This document shows, one piece after another, positions 1 to 6,943 of a stretch of DNA of 6,966 nucleotides (positions are counted from its first letter, which is position 1; the number at the start of each line of letters is the position of its first letter). A model generated the notes under the pieces. The model saw only the letters and a program-made list of their open reading frames with translations, did no database searches and was not told the DNA's origin. The position numbers were made by a program, and so were the translations under genes. Origin of the DNA: Acidobacteriota bacterium (GTDB lineage Bacteria > Acidobacteriota > Terriglobia > Terriglobales > Acidobacteriaceae); contig QIAI01000107.1 in the NCBI GenBank assembly GCA_003224995.1, positions 1-6,966 of the forward strand, in the 5' to 3' direction.

Positions 1-1517
1 TCAGGCGTTTCGAAAAGATGGTGGATGAGTCGCCCGTCTTCGATCCCTTGTACGAGCGCTATGGGTCCGGCTTGCCGCGCTTTTTTCGCGACAAGATCGA
101 GGTCGTCGAGGGCGACCTCACTCGGCCCGACCTGGGATTGTCGCCTGAGCTAGCCGCCCGCTTGCGGCCACAGCTGGATCTCATCATCAACAGTTCCGGC
201 CTGACCGACTTCAATCCGGATTTGCGGGACGCGCTGACTACGAACGTCGACGCCGCCCTCAACGTGCTCGAGTTCGTCCGAGAGTCCGATCATTGTGGAT
301 TGGTCCACCTCTCCACCTGCTACGTGGCGGGAGCCCGGGATGGTCGGGTCAGCGAAAAAATTCGTCCCAACTATACCCCGGCCGGCATTGCCCATTTCGA
401 TGCCGAGCGGGAGTGGCATTCGCTTCACCAGTTCGTAACCCAAGCCGAAGCCAAAGCCGAAAGTAGCGAGATCACCGCCGAACTGGAACGCGAAGCCCTG
501 GCCAAGGAGCATGCGGCCAAGGATCTGCAGGGAGCTGCCCTGGAAAATCAGGTCCGCAAGGGCCGTATTCGCTGGTTGCGCAACTATCTCACCGAAGCCG
601 GAAGTAAGCGCGCTCTGGAACTCGGCTGGCCCAACACCTACACCCTGACCAAGAGTCTGGCCGAATCACTGATTGCCCGGCGCGGCGCCGGATTGCCGGT
701 GGCCGTAGTTCGCCCGGCTATCGTAGAGACATCCGTATCCAAGCCCTTCAGCGGATGGAACGAGGGAATCAATACCTCGGCTTCGCTCTCCTATCTGCTC
801 GGCACAAATTTTCGCCAGCTCCCTTCGAACGAACGCAAGCGTCTCGATATCATTCCCGTAGATTCCGTCTGCCAGGGCATGACCCTGATTGGGGCGGCAG
901 TCATCGAACGCCGTCACGACGCGGTGTATCAACTGGCGACATCGGTCACTAATCCCTGTGACATGGGCCGCTCGATTGAACTCACCTCGCTGGCCCATCG
1001 CAAACATTATCGCGCCCAGGAAGGTCTCGAATCGTGGCTCCGCTTGCGCATGGATGCGATTCCAGTTTCCAAGACGCGCTACAACCGCATGTCAGCGCCG
1101 GCGCAGATGGCGATCGTTAAATCCATTCAGCGCATCATGGCTCCGCTACCGCTCCGAAAGACGCCGCTGGCGCGAGCCGAGCGTAATCTGGAAAAAGTCG
1201 GCAAGCTCATTCAGTTATTCGAGCCCTTCATCCTTCACAATGAACATGACTTCGTCGCCGACAATATCCAGAAGCTGTCCTTCGCGTTAATACCCGAAGA
1301 ACAGGCGCAATTCAGCTATGACACCCTCTCACTCGATTGGTGGGAGTACTGGATCGACATTCACATTCCGGCGCTGCGACGGTGGACGTACCCGCTGATT
1401 GAGGGTCGACCGCTCGAAGTGCGTCCGCCGCGCACCTTTGCAATGAAAGACGAAGAACCACCCGACGGCGAAACTATGAAAACAGCTACCAACGGGGCAA
1501 CGTGGCGATATTCCTGA
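1..1517 (+). CDS. Fatty acyl-CoA reductase-like extended SDR (5' truncated by window edge)
   Basis: This is probably an NAD(P)H-dependent reductase of acyl thioesters to aldehyde or alcohol, in the fatty acyl-CoA reductase (NAD-binding_4, 'male sterility') family. The frame is open from base 3, before the first ATG at 18, and the N-terminal GxxGxxG cofactor loop is absent, so the true start lies upstream; the family suggests some 50 residues are missing. Counting from the ATG at 18, visible family marks are the EGDLT strand end (31-35), the strand LVHLSTCYVAG with Ser99/Thr100, the catalytic Y208-x3-K212 inside GWPNTYTLTK, and VRPAIVETSVSKPFSGW (231-247), all typical of FAR proteins. The C-terminal part (about 390-470, FSYDTLSLDWWEYW) resembles the FAR_C domain. 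Unusual is a charged, Ala/Glu/Lys-rich helical stretch at about 128-192, between the Ser strand and the Tyr/Lys motif. The gene overlaps the next by 16 bp. The fold and family are secure. Substrate, and whether the product is aldehyde or alcohol, are unknown. Confidence 0.88.
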   Translation, partial: RRFEKMVDESPVFDPLYERYGSGLPRFFRDKIEVVEGDLTRPDLGLSPELAARLRPQLDLIINSSGLTDFNPDLRDALTTNVDAALNVLEFVRESDHCGLVHLSTCYVAGARDGRVSEKIRPNYTPAGIAHFDAEREWHSLHQFVTQAEAKAESSEITAELEREALAKEHAAKDLQGAALENQVRKGRIRWLRNYLTEAGSKRALELGWPNTYTLTKSLAESLIARRGAGLPVAVVRPAIVETSVSKPFSGWNEGINTSASLSYLLGTNFRQLPSNERKRLDIIPVDSVCQGMTLIGAAVIERRHDAVYQLATSVTNPCDMGRSIELTSLAHRKHYRAQEGLESWLRLRMDAIPVSKTRYNRMSAPAQMAIVKSIQRIMAPLPLRKTPLARAERNLEKVGKLIQLFEPFILHNEHDFVADNIQKLSFALIPEEQAQFSYDTLSLDWWEYWIDIHIPALRRWTYPLIEGRPLEVRPPRTFAMKDEEPPDGETMKTATNGATWRYS

Positions 1518-2638
1518 CCGGATCGACAGGCTACATTGGCGCGCACGTGGCGGCCAATCTGCTGGAAAGCCACGGTGCCAGCTTGAACCTCCTCATACGC
1601 GGCAAGGACGCGCAGGAAGCTGCCCGTCGCCTGTGGAATGCGATGCAGTTGCACCTCGACTTTCCTCGCTTCTACGAGCACCTGCAGACCCGCATCCGCA
1701 TCTTCCCCGGCGATCTCACGACTTCGCAATTTGGTCTGAATCGGGATGACTACGATCGCTTGATCCATACCACTGACTCCGTAATCCACTGTGCGGCGTC
1801 GCTGAACCGCAAGTCTGAGAAGAGTTGCCTGAACGTGAATCTGCGCGGCACGCTGGAAGTGGTTCAGCTGGCGCGGCGCTCGCATTACTATCACGGATTG
1901 CGCCGTTTCAGTGACGTCAGCACAGTCGCTGTCGCCGGTAAGCGCAGCAATGAAATCGTTACCGAAGACCGCGCCATTGATTGGGAACGCTCCGACTACG
2001 ATCCCTACGCGCGCACCAAGAAGTTCGGCGAGCACATGATTCGTGAATTGCTGCCCGACGTCCAGATCACCATTTTCCGTCCCAGCATCGTGCTGGGCGA
2101 CAGTCGTCATCCCGAGACCACGCAATTCGACATGGTGAAAGCTTTTGTCTTCCTTGCTGGACTGAAAGCTCTGCCATTTCGTTCCACCGATAAAATTGAC
2201 ATCGTGAACGTGGATTTCGTCGCCGACGCCATCGCCACACTTCATCAGGAAACTGATCCCAGGTACGACACCTATCATCTTTCTTCCGGAAGAGAATCGC
2301 AGACCTTCCGCGAAGTGACCGCGGCCCTCGCGGCAGCCCAGCAAAAACGCGGGCCGATCTTCCTGCCATTTCTTGAAAAACCCTTCTCCGGGGTGGTCAA
2401 CGGGCTTGCAGGTCGCAAGACGTCACTGTCTTACGGCGCTTCCTTGATGAAAGTGTTCATGCCCTACCTGGTTTGGAATACGGTCTTCGATAACACGCGG
2501 GTCACCTCGGAGCTAGGTCGCAAGCCGGTGCCATTTTCCACGTACGGCTACGGTCTGCTGAAGTTCAGCACCGAGAATAATTTCGCTTACAACTACAAGC
2601 CGTGGCCCGCCGCCAGCGCCGGAGGGTCCGCCGCATGA
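1502..2638 (+). CDS. Extended SDR, thioester reductase-like (NAD-binding_4) oxidoreductase
   Basis: This is a complete NAD(P)-dependent extended short-chain dehydrogenase of 378 residues. The N-terminus gives a textbook Rossmann loop, TGSTGYIG (G7, G10, G13), followed by the second strand ending LLIRGK (Arg33, a position that often favours NADP in thioester reductases). FPGDLT (68-73), CAAS (97-100) and NVNLRGT (111-117) follow, then the strand SDVSTVAVAG with Ser140/Thr141 and the catalytic Y169-ARTK173. The C-terminal third (about 270-370) is a substrate domain I cannot assign. The GTG at 1502 is chosen because translation then begins directly at the first Rossmann strand and a GGGG stretch lies at 1494-1497. 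The start is inside the end of the preceding reductase gene, a 16-bp overlap that suggests coupled translation. The gene could encode a second acyl-thioester/aldehyde reductase, or a reductase of a keto-lipid intermediate; sequence alone does not decide. It is not a copy of the upstream SDR: it lacks that gene's FAR motifs and its helical insert. Confidence 0.88.
   Translation: MAIFLTGSTGYIGAHVAANLLESHGASLNLLIRGKDAQEAARRLWNAMQLHLDFPRFYEHLQTRIRIFPGDLTTSQFGLNRDDYDRLIHTTDSVIHCAASLNRKSEKSCLNVNLRGTLEVVQLARRSHYYHGLRRFSDVSTVAVAGKRSNEIVTEDRAIDWERSDYDPYARTKKFGEHMIRELLPDVQITIFRPSIVLGDSRHPETTQFDMVKAFVFLAGLKALPFRSTDKIDIVNVDFVADAIATLHQETDPRYDTYHLSSGRESQTFREVTAALAAAQQKRGPIFLPFLEKPFSGVVNGLAGRKTSLSYGASLMKVFMPYLVWNTVFDNTRVTSELGRKPVPFSTYGYGLLKFSTENNFAYNYKPWPAASAGGSAA
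2621..2625 (+). promoter_or_regulatory. Ribosome binding site deciding the pyruvyl transferase start
   Basis: A perfect GGAGG lies 9 bases upstream of the ATG at 2635, within the last codons of the SDR gene. It favours 2635 (the ATGA overlap with the SDR stop) over the in-frame GTG at 2602, which lies upstream of this site and would add only an Arg-rich leader that is the read-through of SDR coding sequence. Confidence 0.7.
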
Positions 2639-4077
2639 TGGACTTTGTTCTGGAGTCCTGGGTCAGCAGCATCATCGAAGCCAAGCGCTTCGGCTGGATG
2701 ATGGGCGGCGGCAACGGGTGGCAGCCCGGCGAAAAACTCAAGCTGCTATTTGCCGGTTACAACGGAACCCGCAACATGGGCTCCGATGTACGCGTTGAAG
2801 AGATGCTGCGACAGTTGCGCCACATTCTCGGAAACGACCAGGTCGACTTCAGCGTCATGACGCAGAGTTTCGAGCGCTCCGAAGGTTACTTTCACGACAC
2901 GCGACAAGTCCTGCTGCCGCAGATCTTCCCCCCTTTTCTTGCCAGCGAAGTTCCCCGGCACCATGGAGTGGTAGCTTGCGAAGGCTCCATGTTCAAGAGC
3001 AAGTTTGCCAACGCGCTGACCACCATGATGATCGGCTCGCTGGGCATCGCGGCCGCGCAGAACAAGCTCTCTGTAGGCTACGGTGCGGAAGCTGGACATA
3101 TGGATGCACTGGTAGCGAAGATGTGCGCACGCTACTGCAGGGAATCGCTCATCATCACCCGCAATGAGGAATCCCGCGGCATCTTGCGCGAATTGGGTGT
3201 GCCTACGGAATTGGGGACCGACACCGCGTGGACGTTCGAGCCCATGCCTCCCGAATATGGACAAGGCGTGCTGCGCGAAGTCGGGTGGGACGGGAAAACC
3301 CCAGTCCTCGTCGTCTGTCCGATCAATCCCTTCGAGTGGCCGGTGAAGGCGTCGGTAGGCAAGCTGGCGGCCCGCACCGTTACTGGAGCTTACAAGGACA
3401 GCCACTATCGCTCCGTCTACTTCCACAACTCCGGTCCCGAAGCTGATCGTGCTTATGAGCAGTATCTCAGCGGCATTGCGTATGCCGTGAATGCCTTCCG
3501 TCAGCGGCGCAACGTTTTCGTGGTGCTGGTTGCCACCGAGCGGCTGGACGCGCGCCCGGCGCGCAAAATCTCCGAGAAGCTGGGCGGCCTGCCGGTGTTG
3601 AGCTCCGACGACTACAACATGTACCAGGTAGTCAGTATTCTGCGTGCCTGCCACATGATGGCCTCCTCCCGCTATCACGGCATCGTCACGTCGATGCCGG
3701 GGCTCGTGCCGTCGGCTGGTATCACCATGGACGAACGAATCCGTAACCTCATGCGGGAACGCGGACATCAGGATCTGTTGATGAATGTGGACGATCCTGA
3801 CCTTGAGGCCCGCTTGCTTTTTGCCTTGGAACGGCTTTACACCGATGGCGAGTCCATCGCGGCCGCCATCGGCAAAACCGTAGTCAAGAATCTGAAGCTG
3901 ATGGCGCGCATGGGCGTGCATTTTGAGGAAGAGGTACAGCGCCGGTATCCCGACTTCCCGACCCGTACCGGGGAGTGGAGTTGGGAGGATTACCTTCCTC
4001 CCATGCACCAGGGGCTGCGCGAACTGGTAGAGCAATTCGAGGCTGCGGAAACTCGCGCCCCCTCCGTCGCCAGCTAG
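2635..4077 (+). CDS. Polysaccharide pyruvyl transferase family protein
   Basis: The 480-residue protein matches the polysaccharide pyruvyl transferase (PS_pyruv_trans) family. Characterised members move pyruvate from phosphoenolpyruvate onto a sugar hydroxyl as a ketal in exopolysaccharide or cell-wall glycans. The first strand and loop read LLFAGYNGTRNMGSDVR (37-53), where the family usually has a G-x-x-G-N-x-G-D type loop; here a Ser precedes the Asp. TRNEES...LRELGVP (175-190) and TDTAWTF (195-201) fit the middle of the fold, and SSRYHG (344-349, R346 and H348) matches the conserved S-x-R-x-H motif near the C-terminal half. About 36 residues precede the first strand, with an aromatic/hydrophobic helix but no clear signal peptide or membrane span. 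Two adjacent Met codons occur at 2635 and 2638; 2635 is preferred for the ATGA overlap with the SDR. The acceptor is unknown, and the setting among fatty-acyl genes suggests a lipid or glycolipid rather than an exopolysaccharide. Family assignment is good; pyruvyl transfer itself is inferred. Confidence 0.85.
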   Translation: MMDFVLESWVSSIIEAKRFGWMMGGGNGWQPGEKLKLLFAGYNGTRNMGSDVRVEEMLRQLRHILGNDQVDFSVMTQSFERSEGYFHDTRQVLLPQIFPPFLASEVPRHHGVVACEGSMFKSKFANALTTMMIGSLGIAAAQNKLSVGYGAEAGHMDALVAKMCARYCRESLIITRNEESRGILRELGVPTELGTDTAWTFEPMPPEYGQGVLREVGWDGKTPVLVVCPINPFEWPVKASVGKLAARTVTGAYKDSHYRSVYFHNSGPEADRAYEQYLSGIAYAVNAFRQRRNVFVVLVATERLDARPARKISEKLGGLPVLSSDDYNMYQVVSILRACHMMASSRYHGIVTSMPGLVPSAGITMDERIRNLMRERGHQDLLMNVDDPDLEARLLFALERLYTDGESIAAAIGKTVVKNLKLMARMGVHFEEEVQRRYPDFPTRTGEWSWEDYLPPMHQGLRELVEQFEAAETRAPSVAS

Positions 4078-4115
4078 AAGTTGCCGAACGGGCCCGCACC
4101 GAAGACGAACTCCGA

Positions 4116-5762
4116 ATGAGTTTTCTGAACGACATTTTCGCCAGCCTGACGCAGCACGCCGACATTGCGGTGCTTCAGGAAATTCGGGAGGGGCGCAGCC
4201 TGTCCGTGACCGGTCGCGATCTGCTCGACCTGATCGCACGTGCTCGAGAATTTCTTTCTGCACACGGCCTGCGCAAAGGCGATCGCTGCGCTCTCTACGC
4301 CAACAACGGCGTGCGCTGGGTCGCCATGGATCTGGCCATCATGGCCGACGGCCTTATCGTAGTGCCGCTTTATGCGCGCCAGGCTCCGGCTGAGCTTGCG
4401 GCCATGATGAAGGACTGCTCGCCAGCTTTAATCTGCTGCGGCGACTCGACCCTGCTGGACGCATTACTCAAAGAATGGCCCGAAGCCCCGCCCCAAGTCC
4501 TGTTCGATGAAGTCTTCGCCAAGACGACAGCTCCCAACGGAGACACTGCGCTCTCCGAAACCGACCCCGTCACCATCATCTACACCTCAGGAACTTCGGG
4601 CGAAGCCAAAGGCGTGGTCCTCAACGCCGGCAACATCGGCCACATGCTCCAGTGCATCAATGGGCGGCTTGACCTGCTCATGCACGGCAGCCAGCGGCAG
4701 GATCGCGTGTTCCATTACCTGCCGTTTGTTTTCGCGGGATCCTGGATGCTGTTGCTCACCTCTTTGCTGCGAGGCAGCCTGCTCAGTTTGAATACTGAAT
4801 TGAGCAAGATCGCCCAGGACATGCGCGCGGTTGCGCCCGATTATTTCCTCAATGTCCCGGCCCTGCTCGAGCGCATGCGCCGCGCCGTGGACGAACAATT
4901 GTGGCAAGCCGGCGGCTTCGTGCAGGCGATTTACAGTCGCGCCAAAGCGGCCTGGGTCCGGCAGCAGGATGGAAAATCGCAAATGCTGGACCGGGTATGG
5001 CTGTCACTCGCGAATACCGCCATCTTCCCCACCATTCGCAAGAAGATGATCGGACGCGAGCTGCGCGCCTTGATTTGTGGCTCGGCGCCCCTTGCCATCG
5101 ACACGCAGCTCTTCTTCATGATGCTCGGCATCCCCGTGCTGCAGAGCTACGGGCTCACCGAAACCACAGCCATCTGCACGCTCGACGATCCCAGTCATTA
5201 CGAAGCCGGCCGCGTCGGTCCCCCGGTTCCGGGGATCGAAATGAAGCTCGCCGAAAGCGAAGAGATTATCGTCCGGGGTCCCAACATTTTTCCCGGCTAC
5301 TGGAACCGTCCCCAGGAAACTGCCAAGGCGCTGCGCGATGGTTGGTTCCACACCGGAGACCAGGGCGAAGTCGACGCGAGCGGGAACTGGCGCATCGTGG
5401 GCCGCATCAAGAATCTGATTATTCTCGGCTCCGGCCATAACATCGCGCCCGAACCCATTGAAGAAAAGATCCTGCAGCAACTGCCCGGCGCAGCCCAGGT
5501 GGTGCTGGTGGGAAACGGCAAAGGCTATCTTTCCGCGATCATTACCGGCGACGTCACCAGTGAGAAGGCGCAAGCCGCCATTGACGCCGTGAATCCGCAA
5601 TTCCCTCACTATAAGCAAGTGCGGGCGTTTCACCTTCGCAAGGAAGCATTCACCATCGAAAATGGCTTGCTCACCGCGAATGGAAAACTCAAACGCGATC
5701 TGATTGGCCGCGAGCTGCGCGACCAGATCGAGGAGATGTATCGCGTCAAGGTCGCGGTGTAG
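4116..5762 (+). CDS. Long-chain acyl-CoA synthetase-like AMP-forming ligase
   Basis: This 548-residue ANL-superfamily adenylating enzyme should form an acyl-AMP from a fatty acid and ATP, then pass the acyl group to a thiol (CoA or the phosphopantetheine of an ACP). Core motifs appear in order: the P-loop YTSGTSGEAKG (156-166), YLPF and the NVPALLERMRRAV helix typical of long-chain synthetases, SYGLTET (A5, 344-350), WFHTGD (A7, Asp415), GRIKN (429-433) followed by the G-x-NIAPEPIE linker, and the C-terminal NGKLKR carrying the catalytic Lys524. All are intact, so activity is likely. The frame is open further upstream, but those codons overlap the pyruvyl transferase and look unconserved; ATG 4116 is the only sensible start downstream of that gene's stop, although its Shine-Dalgarno is weak. 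The gap from the previous gene is 38 bp. No signal or membrane segment is evident. Ligase class and long-chain type are well supported; CoA versus ACP as acceptor is open, and the ACP two genes downstream makes acyl-ACP synthetase plausible. Confidence 0.92.
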   Translation: MSFLNDIFASLTQHADIAVLQEIREGRSLSVTGRDLLDLIARAREFLSAHGLRKGDRCALYANNGVRWVAMDLAIMADGLIVVPLYARQAPAELAAMMKDCSPALICCGDSTLLDALLKEWPEAPPQVLFDEVFAKTTAPNGDTALSETDPVTIIYTSGTSGEAKGVVLNAGNIGHMLQCINGRLDLLMHGSQRQDRVFHYLPFVFAGSWMLLLTSLLRGSLLSLNTELSKIAQDMRAVAPDYFLNVPALLERMRRAVDEQLWQAGGFVQAIYSRAKAAWVRQQDGKSQMLDRVWLSLANTAIFPTIRKKMIGRELRALICGSAPLAIDTQLFFMMLGIPVLQSYGLTETTAICTLDDPSHYEAGRVGPPVPGIEMKLAESEEIIVRGPNIFPGYWNRPQETAKALRDGWFHTGDQGEVDASGNWRIVGRIKNLIILGSGHNIAPEPIEEKILQQLPGAAQVVLVGNGKGYLSAIITGDVTSEKAQAAIDAVNPQFPHYKQVRAFHLRKEAFTIENGLLTANGKLKRDLIGRELRDQIEEMYRVKVAV

Positions 5763-5778
5763 CGTGAGCGGACTCCAT

Positions 5779-6582
5779 ATGGACCACTTCCACGGACAGG
5801 CACTCTCCTGGGAGATCTCGTCCGGCGTCATCGAACTGGCGCTGCACCGCGGACCTTGCAACGAGATTGGCTCTCTCGCCCTCGCGGAGTTCGAGAAGTT
5901 TGTAGACGCGCTCGATGCTCTGGCTCGCCAGGCCCACGCTCTCATCGTTCACAGCACCATGCAAGCCGGGTTCTGTGCCGGCGCCGATCTTCGCGAACTC
6001 TATCAGCGCTCGCAAGCCATGGAGAAAGCGCAAGCCGTGGCCGGGGTACGCGATTTTCTTGAACGCATTCATCGCGTGCTGAATGCGATCGATGCCGCGC
6101 CGTTAACCACCATTGCCGCGGTGCATGGCGTCACTTTTGGCGGAGGATTCGAACTCGCGCTGGTATGCGACCTCATCATCGCCGACAAGATGGCACGCTT
6201 TTGCTTTCCGGAGCTCCGCCTTGGCCTGATCCCCGGCTTCGGCGGCATTCCGCGGCTGAAGCGCGATCTGGGCAACGCTGTGGTCCGGGATCTGCTGCTC
6301 ACCGGCCGCAGCATCAATGTGACGCGTGCCCAAGCCGTGGGATTGGTCAGCCAGATAGTCGGCGAAGGGGAAGCCTTGCGAGCGGCTCGCGCCACCGCCG
6401 CGCAAATCGGTAAATTCGATCGCCGCACGTCTATCGTGGCCAAGAAGTTCATCAAGCCGATTCCGTATCACGAACTGAAGCAGGAAATCGACCTCTTCTG
6501 CCAGTTGTTCACCGAGCCCGCGGTGGAAGCGGGCCTGCGCAAATTTGTCGAAAGCAGCGACCTGCAACCCTATCTGCCATGA
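5779..6582 (+). CDS. Enoyl-CoA hydratase/isomerase family (crotonase-fold) protein
   Basis: The 267-residue protein is a single-domain crotonase, a family that hydrates, isomerises or otherwise processes acyl thioesters by way of a stabilised enolate. The oxyanion-hole segments are FCAGADL (65-71) and FGGGFELA (120-127). The two positions equivalent to the hydratase glutamates (E144 and E164 of the rat mitochondrial enzyme) are both Glu here, E125 in GGGFE and E145 in FPE, with the same 20-residue spacing. PGFGGIPRL matches the usual PGxGGxxRL. Retention of both acids is consistent with true hydratase/dehydratase chemistry. The substrate could be on CoA or on the ACP encoded next. The ATG at 5779 is chosen, with a purine-rich GAGCGGA 6 bases upstream; the in-frame GTG at 5764 would add five residues and put the start one base after the ligase stop, and cannot be excluded. 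Closely follows the acyl ligase, so probably co-transcribed. The exact reaction is not determined. Confidence 0.9.
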   Translation: MDHFHGQALSWEISSGVIELALHRGPCNEIGSLALAEFEKFVDALDALARQAHALIVHSTMQAGFCAGADLRELYQRSQAMEKAQAVAGVRDFLERIHRVLNAIDAAPLTTIAAVHGVTFGGGFELALVCDLIIADKMARFCFPELRLGLIPGFGGIPRLKRDLGNAVVRDLLLTGRSINVTRAQAVGLVSQIVGEGEALRAARATAAQIGKFDRRTSIVAKKFIKPIPYHELKQEIDLFCQLFTEPAVEAGLRKFVESSDLQPYLP

Positions 6583-6607
6583 ATCGACCCAACGGACCCC
6601 TTCATCC

Positions 6608-6613
6608 AAGGAA
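6608..6613 (+). promoter_or_regulatory. Ribosome binding site of the acyl carrier protein gene
   Basis: AAGGAA lies 6 bases before the ATG at 6620. It places the start there and rejects the longer in-frame opening from 6545, which overlaps the end of the crotonase gene and would add a leader unlike any ACP N-terminus. Confidence 0.65.
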
Positions 6614-6619
6614 CAGATT

Positions 6620-6862
6620 ATGAATACCCAAGATCAGACCCTGGAAGAAATTCTCAATCTTGCCGCCCAGCACTTCAAGGTGTCGCGCGACCTGCTCAAA
6701 CCGGACGAGGACTTCTTCAAGACGCTCGACATCGACAGCTTGCAGGCGCTCGACCTGCTGACCCGGCTGGAGAATCATTTTCATGTCGAGATGCCTGACT
6801 ACGAATTGCAGGGCGTCACTGATTTCCGCACCCTCGCCAGCCGCATCCAAGCGAGGTTGTAA
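6620..6862 (+). CDS. Stand-alone acyl carrier protein
   Basis: This is an 80-residue, acidic four-helix carrier protein, the usual ACP length. The 4'-phosphopantetheine attachment site is Ser40 in LDIDSLQALDLL, at the start of helix II, which is rich in Leu and acidic residues for partner recognition. It would hold an acyl chain as a thioester while partner enzymes act on it. The motif differs from the GADSLD-type site of housekeeping fatty-acid-synthesis ACPs (DIDSLQ here), and no fatty acid synthase genes adjoin it. It is therefore probably a specialised ACP serving the surrounding ligase, crotonase and reductases rather than AcpP itself. It needs a phosphopantetheinyl transferase from elsewhere in the genome. 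It begins 37 bp after the crotonase stop, behind a good ribosome binding site, which would allow stronger translation than its neighbours. Carrier-protein identity is very likely; the partners are inferred from context. Confidence 0.93.
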   Translation: MNTQDQTLEEILNLAAQHFKVSRDLLKPDEDFFKTLDIDSLQALDLLTRLENHFHVEMPDYELQGVTDFRTLASRIQARL

Positions 6863-6899
6863 ACTGCCGCATCCCAGGTAATGACTTGATTACTAGCCA

Positions 6900-6921
6900 T
6901 TTTCTGCCAGCTTTTTCTGCC
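6900..6921 (+). repeat. Short direct repeat, two copies of TTTTCTGCC
   Basis: TTTTCTGCC occurs at 6900-6908 and again at 6913-6921, 13 bases apart start to start, in the region after the ACP stop. Spacing of a little over one helical turn could suit a regulator bound to one face of DNA ahead of a following gene, but two 9-mers in an AT-richer intergenic stretch may also be chance. No function is assigned. Confidence 0.3.
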
Positions 6922-6943
6922 GTTGTGATGAAATAACCTGTTC

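Noticed and set aside
18..1517. ATG at 18 as the true start of the first gene
   Set aside because: The frame is open to the window edge with FAR-like residues before the ATG, and the essential cofactor-binding glycine loop is missing, so the gene must begin upstream.
1361..2344. Open frame on the - strand (327 codons) opposite the second SDR
   Set aside because: Antisense to well-supported coding sequence on both sides of the gene junction, with no domain signal or ribosome binding context.
2602..2634. Upstream GTG start for the pyruvyl transferase
   Set aside because: It lies before the GGAGG at 2621-2625 and adds a mostly arginine leader that is read-through of the SDR's final codons.
3975..4115. 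N-terminal extension of the ligase overlapping the pyruvyl transferase gene
   Set aside because: The added residues are Arg/Pro/Gly-rich out-of-frame reading of the upstream gene and do not resemble an acyl-CoA synthetase N-terminus; ATG 4116 fits the family start.
2746..4263. Long open frame on the - strand (505 codons) opposite the pyruvyl transferase
   Set aside because: It mirrors a gene with clear family motifs, its translation is rich in His, Arg and Gly with no recognisable domain, and GC-rich codon bias commonly creates such antisense frames.
5004..5945. Open frame on the - strand (313 codons) across the ligase/crotonase junction
   Set aside because: Antisense shadow of two genes with intact catalytic motifs; no recognisable fold in its translation.
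6878..6893. Hairpin GTAAT/ATTAC as a terminator
   Set aside because: The stem is only five or six AT-rich pairs and is not followed directly by a T run, so it does not meet the pattern of an intrinsic terminator.
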